Shown here one piece after another: positions 1-5,210 of a stretch of 5,592 bases of DNA. A model generated the notes under the pieces. It was not told where the DNA came from. It saw nothing but the letters and a program-made list of their open reading frames with translations, and did no database searches. This DNA comes from Hyphomicrobiales bacterium (lineage in GTDB: Bacteria > Pseudomonadota > Alphaproteobacteria > Rhizobiales > Beijerinckiaceae): the NCBI GenBank assembly GCA_900299065.1, contig OMIJ01000268.1, forward strand, positions 1 to 5,592, written 5' to 3'. The translations under genes and the position numbers were made by a program. Each line of letters opens with the position of its first letter. Within the stretch, counting starts at the first letter, position 1.

Positions 1-679
1 CGATCCATAAAGGATTTGAAGCAGCCAGGCTTCGTAGATCCTGCATGAGTTTATGGATATTAGGATAGCGGATCAGCAGATTATCCTTATCGGCTACGGG
101 GAGGGTAAATCCGGCTCGTTGTAACAAAAGGCCAAGATCGCGAACATCTGCAAAAGGCGAAATCCGAGGACTTACACCGCCTTTTAATTCGGCTTCGGCC
201 TGAGTCAAAGCTGACCGTAATTCATGCAATGATTGGCCGCCAAGCAAGCAAGCGAGAAACAGGCCATCAGGTTTGAGGGCTTGTCGAATTTGCACAAGAA
301 GACCGGGCAAATCATTGATCACTTGCAGCGCGAAGACAGAGACAATCAAATCATAGGACTGCGGTTTGAGGTTTAAAAATTCCTGATTGATAAGTGTCTC
401 ATTTGTAACATCTTCAATTCCAATCTGATCCATCAATCCAATATGGCTGGCGCTATCGGGTTGATATTTAACTTTCAGGCGCTCCAGAAATTGAGGTGTT
501 ATCGTTCCGATATCGAGAATATTTGAAAATGGACGCTGCACCAAATCGAGCCGCTCAAACATGTCTTCTTGTAATCGATCGATCAGAAATTGATTTGCTC
601 CCATCGCTCTCGCCCTTACAATCCGTTTTTGGATGAGACCAAGATCAAAGATTTTGGGAGGCTGGTTTGCAACAGTCAT
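1..679 (-). CDS. NDUFAF5/BioC-like SAM-methyltransferase-fold protein, 3' end cut by window
   Basis: This is the N-terminal 226 residues of a class I methyltransferase-fold protein, read by hand from the minus strand; the rest lies beyond position 1. Family members are usually near 280-300 residues, so about a quarter is missing. Family signatures are an N-terminal KIFD...R..RA segment (residues 9-25), a beta-strand with LDIG (55-58), YDLIVS followed by LQVINDLP (109-125), KPDGLFLA (136-143) and a stretch around 167-191 with GGVSPRISPF and DLG..L.RAGF. The last block closely resembles mitochondrial complex I assembly factor NDUFAF5, which is reported to hydroxylate an arginine of NDUFS7 (bacterial NuoB). 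A role in complex I maturation is therefore my inference; a small-molecule methyltransferase remains possible. I chose ATG 677-679 because it keeps the conserved IFD/RARA segment; the internal ATG at 602-604 would remove it. The SAM-binding loop after LDIG lacks the usual glycines. It is divergent from comF. Confidence 0.85.
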   Translation of the reverse strand, partial: MTVANQPPKIFDLGLIQKRIVRARAMGANQFLIDRLQEDMFERLDLVQRPFSNILDIGTITPQFLERLKVKYQPDSASHIGLMDQIGIEDVTNETLINQEFLNLKPQSYDLIVSVFALQVINDLPGLLVQIRQALKPDGLFLACLLGGQSLHELRSALTQAEAELKGGVSPRISPFADVRDLGLLLQRAGFTLPVADKDNLLIRYPNIHKLMQDLRSLAASNPLWI

Positions 680-684
680 ACACA

Positions 685-713
685 CTTATCGCTCTATGTT
701 ATTGACGAGTCAA
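685..713 (-). promoter_or_regulatory. Possible sigma-70-type promoter of the methyltransferase-like gene
   Basis: On the minus strand, TTGACT (708-713) matches five of six bases of the -35 consensus. After exactly 17 bases comes GATAAG (685-690), which matches four of six bases of the -10 consensus. Transcription would begin about at the ATG at 677-679, which would give a leaderless or almost leaderless message; no Shine-Dalgarno sequence precedes that ATG. The call rests only on consensus matching in a 61-base gap, and alphaproteobacterial promoters often diverge from this consensus. Confidence 0.3.
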
Positions 714-740
714 AATCTCTGTCGGCTCTTGGTTGAAGAT

Positions 741-1478
741 ATGAGTTTGCTGACTTTCTCCGGGATTGGTCGGGCTATGCTCGATCTGGTCTATCCACCT
801 GGGTGCTTGGCTTGTCGCAGGGGCTTGTCTGAAACAGGCGCCCTGTGTTCGACATGCTGGGCTCAGGTTCGATTTATAGAAAGACCATTTTGTGAAAGAC
901 TTGGCACACCCTTTTCGCATGATCTTGGCATTGGGATTCTTTCACCAGAGGCAATCTCTGATCCTCCCGTCTATGATCGGGCAAGAGCTGTCGCCTCATA
1001 TGAGGAAGGCCCAATCGCCAGCCTGGTGCATCGTTTGAAATATGCCGATCATACAGAGCTTGCCGGACCAATGGGCCGCTGGATGGCCAGAGCCGGCGCA
1101 GAGCTTTTAAGTGAGGCAGATGCCCTTATCCCCATTCCCCTGCATAGATATCGCCTGTTCATGCGGCGGTTTAATCAGGCAGCTTTATTGGCAAAGGCCA
1201 TAGCTCGCCATCACACTATCAGTGTTGAAACGGATGGGTTGATCAGACGCAAACGCACTCGTCCGCAAGTTGGGTTGAGCCGCGCACAAAGATCAGCCAA
1301 TGTTCAGGCTGCTTTCGAGGTGAAAGATAGTTTGAAAATCTATGGTAAGAGATTGATTTTGATAGATGATGTATTAACATCAGGCGCAACGGTTGAAGCT
1401 GCAGCGCGCACGCTCCTACGCGCTGGTGCACGCTCGGTCGATGTTCTGGTTTTTGCTAGGGTTGTGACCCAAGTCTGA
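741..1478 (+). CDS. comF: ComF family protein (phosphoribosyltransferase-like domain)
   Basis: ComF/GntX family protein of 245 residues, a usual length for the family. An N-terminal zinc-finger region begins LDLVYPPGC and has Cys22-x2-Cys25 and Cys36-x2-Cys39. The C-terminal half is a type I phosphoribosyltransferase-like domain: IPIPLH at 130-135, the R.FNQA segment at 142-147, and the PRPP-binding loop LILIDDVLTSGAT at 205-217. In transformable bacteria ComF acts in the cytoplasm on incoming single-stranded DNA; in most alphaproteobacteria its role is not established, so no competence function should be assumed. The frame stays open upstream to an ATG at 633, but that start would run through the divergent gene's start region, and the conserved sequence begins only near residue 13. 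ATG 741 is my choice; ATG 696 and ATG 777 are alternatives, none with a clear ribosome site. Four of the eight cysteines I expect in alphaproteobacterial ComF are reduced to one (Cys51). It heads a unit with grxC and DUF1178. Confidence 0.88.
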   Translation: MSLLTFSGIGRAMLDLVYPPGCLACRRGLSETGALCSTCWAQVRFIERPFCERLGTPFSHDLGIGILSPEAISDPPVYDRARAVASYEEGPIASLVHRLKYADHTELAGPMGRWMARAGAELLSEADALIPIPLHRYRLFMRRFNQAALLAKAIARHHTISVETDGLIRRKRTRPQVGLSRAQRSANVQAAFEVKDSLKIYGKRLILIDDVLTSGATVEAAARTLLRAGARSVDVLVFARVVTQV

Positions 1479-1493
1479 CGAACTATATGAAGG

Positions 1494-1507
1494 GAACCAA
1501 GAGGTTC
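1494..1507 (+). promoter_or_regulatory. Ribosome binding site of grxC inside a small hairpin
   Basis: AAGAGG (1499-1504) lies six bases before ATG 1511 and is the best Shine-Dalgarno candidate, which is why I prefer this start over ATG 1487. The surrounding bases form a perfect inverted repeat, GAACC (1494-1498) and GGTTC (1503-1507), with the four-base loop AAGA. Folding would pair the GG of the ribosome site. The stem is only five pairs, so any effect on translation would be modest, and the repeat could be chance. Confidence 0.4.
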
Positions 1508-1510
1508 ACT

Positions 1511-1774
1511 ATGCCAAATATTACGATCTATACCAAAAGCACCTGTAGCTATTGTCAGGCCGCCAAGCATTTGCTGCGCGAGAAAAAAGCCAGTTTTACC
1601 GAGATCTCGGTTGATGGCGATCCGGCAGGATTTAAGGCTATGTCGGCCAGGGCCAAGGGCCGCACTACGGTTCCGCAGATTTTCTTTGACGAGACGCATA
1701 TTGGTGGCTGCGACGATCTCTATGCCCTTGAGCAGTCCGGAAAGCTGGACGGGCTTTTGTCTGCGAGCTCATGA
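1511..1774 (+). CDS. grxC: Glutaredoxin 3, dithiol class I
   Basis: Small cytoplasmic dithiol glutaredoxin of 87 residues, close to the roughly 85 usual for GrxC. It reduces disulfides and glutathionylated proteins using glutathione. Seen in the sequence: the ITIYTK first strand, the active site Cys12-Ser-Tyr-Cys15 (most bacterial GrxC have CPYC), the cis-proline motif TVPQIF at 53-58, and the glutathione-binding GGCDDL at 65-70. The frame opens earlier at ATG 1487, adding eight residues, but the family start and the AAGAGG ribosome site both favour ATG 1511. It lies 32 bases after the comF stop and three bases before the DUF1178 start, so co-transcription with both is likely. Family and function are clear; the effect of serine in place of proline is unknown here. 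Confidence 0.95.
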   Translation: MPNITIYTKSTCSYCQAAKHLLREKKASFTEISVDGDPAGFKAMSARAKGRTTVPQIFFDETHIGGCDDLYALEQSGKLDGLLSASS

Positions 1775-1777
1775 CTC

Positions 1778-2263
1778 ATGATTAAATATGCTTTGATCTG
1801 TAAGAACGGCCATGAGTTTGAGAGCTGGTTTCCATCGGGCCGGGATTTTGATCAGCAATCAGAAAAAGGACTTGTCACGTGTCCGGCCTGTCATTCGCCT
1901 CAGGTGAGCAAGGCTATTATGGCACCTCATATTGTGCGCAGCGATAATAAAACGAGGCCATCCGAGCCAGAGATCATCCTGCCTGCTGCGGCTCCTGCAT
2001 TGCCAGAACCAGCCAAGCCAGTGGCTTTACTCGATGATCAGGCATCAGAATTGCGTGCGGCCGTGCGTGAACTGCGCACCAAGCTCATCGAAAATTCTGT
2101 CGATGTGGGCGACAAATTTCCAGATGAAGCCAGAAAGATACATGAGGGTGAAACGCCTGCGCGCTCTATTCGCGGGCGAGCCAGCCTTGTTGAGGCCAAG
2201 GCCTTATTGGAAGAGGGGATCCCTTTACTGCCGATCCCCGATCTTCCCGAAGAGCTGAATTAG
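1778..2263 (+). CDS. DUF1178 family protein
   Basis: Conserved alphaproteobacterial protein of 161 residues with no known biochemical role. The N-terminal part looks like a zinc ribbon: Cys8-x3-His12 in the motif CKNGHEFESWF, then Cys35-x2-Cys38 in TCPACHS. A low-complexity, proline- and alanine-rich linker follows (about residues 65-82, with PAAAPALPEPAKP). The C-terminal part has the family block with DVGDKFPDEARKIHEGE (about 111-127), then IRG and EEGIPLLPIPDLPEELN at the end. It starts three bases after the grxC stop with no obvious ribosome site, which suggests translational coupling. In many relatives, as I recall, a nitrilase-like hydrolase gene lies between grxC and this gene; here it is absent. 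The family identity is firm; the function is unknown. Confidence 0.9.
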   Translation: MIKYALICKNGHEFESWFPSGRDFDQQSEKGLVTCPACHSPQVSKAIMAPHIVRSDNKTRPSEPEIILPAAAPALPEPAKPVALLDDQASELRAAVRELRTKLIENSVDVGDKFPDEARKIHEGETPARSIRGRASLVEAKALLEEGIPLLPIPDLPEELN

Positions 2264-2278
2264 ATAAGATTATTCAGC
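2254..2278. terminator. Inverted repeat across the convergent gene ends, possible bidirectional terminator
   Basis: GCTGAAT (2254-2260) and ATTCAGC (2272-2278) form a perfect seven-base inverted repeat with an 11-base loop. It contains the stop codons of both converging genes, the DUF1178 TAG at 2261-2263 and the grxD TAA (complement of 2270-2272). It is the only such structure I found at this junction and fits a terminator read from either side. There is no strong T-run on either strand and only three of the seven pairs are G:C, so intrinsic termination would be weak. A weaker alternative for the plus strand is CGGC (2279-2282) with GCCG (2294-2297), followed by TTTT. Confidence 0.25.
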
Positions 2279-2605
2279 CGGCTTTGTCGGAATGCCGTTT
2301 TGTTCGAAATGCGCGGCCAATTCGCCGGCCTGAAACATTTCGCGCACAATATCACAACCGCCGACAAACTCGCCTTTGACATAGAGCTGGGGAATGGTCG
2401 GCCAGTTGGAGAAATCCTTAATGCCCTGGCGGATTTCCTCATCAGCCAGAACATTCACGCCCTTATACTGGACACCCATGTAATCGAGGATTTGAACAAC
2501 CTGATTGGAAAAGCCGCACATGGGAGCTTGCGGTACGCCCTTCATGAACAAAACGATATCATTTGTTGTCACTTCTTGGCGGATTTGTTCTTGAATATCA
2601 GACAT
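2270..2605 (-). CDS. grxD: Monothiol glutaredoxin, Grx4/GrxD type (CGFS)
   Basis: CGFS monothiol glutaredoxin of 111 residues, the normal single-domain length. These cytoplasmic proteins bind a glutathione-coordinated [2Fe-2S] cluster and pass it on, often in a complex with BolA proteins. Visible features are KGVPQAPMCGFS with active cysteine Cys30 and its preceding lysine Lys22, then WPTIPQLYVKGE at 68-79 with cis-Pro72, and GGCDI at 82-86 for glutathione binding. The start is ATG (complement of 2603-2605), preceded by AAAGGA at a seven-base spacing. An upstream ATG would add 14 residues unlike the family and would bypass this ribosome site. It lies 80 bases downstream of bolA and is probably in the same transcript. 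Its 3' end faces the DUF1178 gene with only six bases between the stops. Confidence 0.96.
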   Translation of the reverse strand: MSDIQEQIRQEVTTNDIVLFMKGVPQAPMCGFSNQVVQILDYMGVQYKGVNVLADEEIRQGIKDFSNWPTIPQLYVKGEFVGGCDIVREMFQAGELAAHFEQNGIPTKPAE

Positions 2606-2612
2606 TTGAGAA

Positions 2613-2618
2613 TCCTTT
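2613..2618 (-). promoter_or_regulatory. Ribosome binding site of grxD
   Basis: AAAGGA on the minus strand ends seven bases before the ATG at 2603-2605. It supports the 111-residue GrxD over the longer open frame that begins at 2647. Confidence 0.6.
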
Positions 2619-2685
2619 AGGGTTAGATCAAGGGCCAACCTGTTCAAGATATATAATGCTCTTTGTTCTATCTGCCCAGCTGGAT

Positions 2686-2922
2686 TTATTCGCTGGGAAG
2701 GCCTGTCTCCAGCGCAAGGGCATGCAATTCGCCGCCCATCTGACCTTTCAGAGCGGCATAGACGAGCTGGTGTTGTTGCACTCTCGTCTTTCCCTTGAAG
2801 GCTGAGGAGATGATTTTGGCGGCATAATGATCGCCATCCCCCGCCAGATCCTGAATCTGAATAATCGCATCCGGCAGGGCTAATTTGATCAGCCGTTCAA
2901 TCTCGCTTGCTTGCATAGCCAT
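2686..2922 (-). CDS. bolA: BolA family protein
   Basis: Single-domain BolA-like protein of 78 residues, a usual size for the short BolA/IbaG type. Such proteins pair with CGFS glutaredoxins through a shared [2Fe-2S] cluster and act in cluster delivery or iron sensing; some also bind DNA. Seen here: helix one from EIERLIK, the loop AGDGDHYAAKI with His32, then AFKGKTRVQQHQLVYAAL with the invariant His51, and GGELHALALET near the end. A histidine rather than a cysteine in the first loop places it with the BolA-H type. The start is ATG (complement of 2920-2922), preceded by GAGGAGG; the next ATG, two codons on, is possible but too far from that site. A longer open frame reaches back into purL and is not real. 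It sits between purL and grxD, whose product is its likely partner. Confidence 0.93.
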   Translation of the reverse strand: MAMQASEIERLIKLALPDAIIQIQDLAGDGDHYAAKIISSAFKGKTRVQQHQLVYAALKGQMGGELHALALETGLPSE

Positions 2923-2931
2923 GTCAGATTT

Positions 2932-2938
2932 CCTCCTC
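2932..2938 (-). promoter_or_regulatory. Strong ribosome binding site of bolA
   Basis: GAGGAGG on the minus strand lies nine bases before the ATG at 2920-2922. It is the strongest Shine-Dalgarno sequence in the window and fixes the start of bolA outside purL. It suggests bolA is translated independently of purL, even if both are on one message. Confidence 0.7.
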
Positions 2939-2966
2939 GAAGCCCGGGGCTGAGTATATTCAAATG

Positions 2967-5198
2967 CTAATGTGCGGCCTGACCATGATCGATTGGCTCG
3001 GACATATAATTGGGCAGCCAATCTTCCTGGCTTGTGATCATTTGAGTCAGTTCGAGTGCGGGTTCTCCGGGTAACACCAAAGCTGAGCCGCCAGTGACAC
3101 CGATCTTCTGACAAAGCACATCAAGCCTAGCGCATTCACTCAAGATCGCAGCTTCAGCCTCAGGCGTGCAGGTTAAGATATAACGGGCCTGATCTTCACC
3201 AAAGAGCCAGCTATGAAGGGGAATTGTTTTCTCGGGCGCATTGATTGTTGCGCCAATTCTCCCCGCTATCGCCATTTCCGCTAAAGCCAGCGCAAGGCCA
3301 CCATCGGAGAGATCATGAACGGCGGTGACTTTGCCTTGCTGGATGAAGGATCGAACCGCATCGCCATTACGACGTTCAATTGCAAGATCAACGGGAGGAG
3401 GTGCCCCTTCTTCTCTATTGCAAATATCGCGCAGATAGATCGACTGGCCAAGCCAATTGCCCGTTTTGCCAATCAAGAGAATAGACTCACCGGATTTTTT
3501 AAATGCGAGACTCGCAGACTTTTTAATGTCGTTGAGCAGACCAACGCCACCTATGGAAGGCGTCGGGAGAATACCGCGGCCTTGTGTTTCATTATATAAA
3601 GAGACATTCCCCGAGACGATGGGGAAATCGAGTGCCCGTGCGGCCTCACCAATGCCGCGGATAGCCAAAACAAATTGGCCCATGATTTCTTTGCGCTCTG
3701 GATTGCCGAAATTGAGATTATCCGTCAGTGCCAGCGGAAGAGCGCCCACAGCGGTGAGATTTCTCCAGGCTTCAGCGACAGCCTGTTTGCCGCCTTCAAA
3801 TGGATCAGCCTCGCAATAACGCTGCGTGACATCGGTGCAAAGCGCCAGGCCTTTGGGGCCGTCATCAATCCGAACGATTGCTGCATCACCGCCAGGTTGT
3901 TGAATTGTATTGCCTAGGATCAAATGATCATATTGTTCCCAGATCCAACGCTTCGAACATTGATCGGGTGTGCTCAGAAGTTTTAACAGAGCAGCTGAAT
4001 GTGACATGGGCGGACGAATGTCAGCAGCATTGATCTGAGGCAGAGGCGAGGGGGCAATCCAGGGCCGATCATAAAGAGGCGCTTCGTCTCCCAATTCTTT
4101 AATCGGCAGATCCGCTTTGATTTCACCCTTATGTTTGACAATAAAACGCAAAGTGTCCGTTGTCTTGCCAATGACAGCAAAATCCAGACCCCATTTTTGG
4201 AAGATGGATTTGGCTTCGGCTTCGCGATTTGGATCAAGAACCATGAGCATGCGCTCCTGACTTTCGGAGAGCATCATTTCATAGGCTGTCATGCCTGCTT
4301 CCCGGCACGGCACATCATCGAGATTAAGCTCAATGCCTAAATCGCCCTTCGCGCCCATTTCAACGGCCGAACATGTCAAGCCAGCGGCGCCCATGTCCTG
4401 AATAGCAACAACGCAGCCCTTGTGCATGATTTCTAGACAGGCTTCGAGCAGAAGCTTTTCAGAAAAGGGATCGCCGACTTGAACAGTGGGACGCTTCTCT
4501 TCGCTTTTGTCATCAAATTCGGCAGAGGCCATAGAGGCCCCATGAATACCATCGCGACCTGTCTTTGAACCAAGATAGACAATCGGCAATCCAACGCCTG
4601 TGGCCTTGGCGTAAAAAATCTCATTCTGATTGGCGAGGCCAACAGCCATGGCATTGACGAGAATATTGCCATCATAGCGGGTGTGAAAATTCACCGAGCC
4701 GCCAACCGTGGGAACGCCAAAGGAATTGCCATAGCCACCAATGCCAGCCACAACACCAGAGACCAAATGACGTGTACGGGGATGGTCGGGAGAGCCAAAG
4801 CGCAGCAGATTCAAGCAGGCGATCGGCCGTGCGCCCATGGTGAAGACATCGCGCAAAATGCCGCCCACACCCGTTGTTGCTCCTTGATAAGGCTCGATGA
4901 ACGAGGGGTGATTATGGCTTTCCATTTTGAAGATACAAGCCTGACCATCGCCAATATCAATGACGCCAGCGTTTTCGCCAGGACCTTGAATGACCCAGGG
5001 AGCGGAAGTTGGCAGAGATTTGAGATGCAGGCGTGAGGATTTATACGAACAATGTTCGTTCCACATAGCCGAAAAAATACCGAGTTCCGTATAGCTTGGT
5101 TCGCGCCCGATCAATTGCAGGATGCGCTGATATTCATCCGGCTTGAGCCCATGTTCTGCAATCAGTTCAGGGGTGATTTTGGGTTCGCTATGACTCAC
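2967..5198 (-). CDS. purL: Phosphoribosylformylglycinamidine synthase subunit PurL
   Basis: Synthetase subunit of FGAM synthase, which converts FGAR, ATP and glutamine-derived ammonia to FGAM in purine synthesis. At 743 residues it is the small PurL type, which works in the cytoplasm with separate PurQ and PurS. Motifs in order: YTELGIFSAMWNEHCSYKSS (36-55, conserved His49), GPGENAGV (72-79), FKMESHNHPS (90-99, His95 and His97), GVGGILRDVFTMGARP (110-125), QDMGAAGLTCS (267-277), DVTQRYCEADPFEGG (456-470), NLNFGNPE (494-501), SGNVSLYNET (529-538) and HDLSDGGL (628-635). The ATP/FGAR fold is repeated in both halves. The start is GTG (complement of 5196-5198), with GAGAG five bases upstream; no in-frame ATG lies between it and the purQ stop. 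A threonine replaces alanine in the usual GAATGVGG (residue 108). The gene appears intact. bolA follows after 44 bases. Confidence 0.98.
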   Translation of the reverse strand: MSHSEPKITPELIAEHGLKPDEYQRILQLIGREPSYTELGIFSAMWNEHCSYKSSRLHLKSLPTSAPWVIQGPGENAGVIDIGDGQACIFKMESHNHPSFIEPYQGATTGVGGILRDVFTMGARPIACLNLLRFGSPDHPRTRHLVSGVVAGIGGYGNSFGVPTVGGSVNFHTRYDGNILVNAMAVGLANQNEIFYAKATGVGLPIVYLGSKTGRDGIHGASMASAEFDDKSEEKRPTVQVGDPFSEKLLLEACLEIMHKGCVVAIQDMGAAGLTCSAVEMGAKGDLGIELNLDDVPCREAGMTAYEMMLSESQERMLMVLDPNREAEAKSIFQKWGLDFAVIGKTTDTLRFIVKHKGEIKADLPIKELGDEAPLYDRPWIAPSPLPQINAADIRPPMSHSAALLKLLSTPDQCSKRWIWEQYDHLILGNTIQQPGGDAAIVRIDDGPKGLALCTDVTQRYCEADPFEGGKQAVAEAWRNLTAVGALPLALTDNLNFGNPERKEIMGQFVLAIRGIGEAARALDFPIVSGNVSLYNETQGRGILPTPSIGGVGLLNDIKKSASLAFKKSGESILLIGKTGNWLGQSIYLRDICNREEGAPPPVDLAIERRNGDAVRSFIQQGKVTAVHDLSDGGLALALAEMAIAGRIGATINAPEKTIPLHSWLFGEDQARYILTCTPEAEAAILSECARLDVLCQKIGVTGGSALVLPGEPALELTQMITSQEDWLPNYMSEPIDHGQAAH

Positions 5199-5203
5199 GT
5201 TAA

Positions 5204-5208
5204 CTCTC
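5204..5208 (-). promoter_or_regulatory. Ribosome binding site of purL
   Basis: GAGAG on the minus strand ends five bases before the GTG start codon at 5196-5198, inside the 12-base gap after purQ. It supports the GTG start; coupling to purQ translation is also likely. Confidence 0.45.
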
Positions 5209-5210
5209 GA

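Noticed and set aside
633..740. N-terminal extension of comF from the ATG at 633
   Set aside because: The extra 36 residues look unlike ComF and overlap the start of the divergent NDUFAF5-like gene, whose N-terminal motif is conserved in that stretch.
2606..2647. Fourteen extra residues on GrxD from an ATG at 2645-2647
   Set aside because: They are not family-like, and the AAAGGA ribosome site lies inside this extension, directly before the ATG at 2603-2605.
2606..2685. Separate promoter for grxD in the bolA-grxD gap
   Set aside because: The gap has an AT-rich stretch (TATATA near 2648-2656), but no -35 match lies at a usable distance, so I cannot support a promoter.
2923..3114. Extension of the bolA frame into purL
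   Set aside because: It overlaps purL coding sequence, has no BolA similarity, and the GAGGAGG site fixes the start at 2922.
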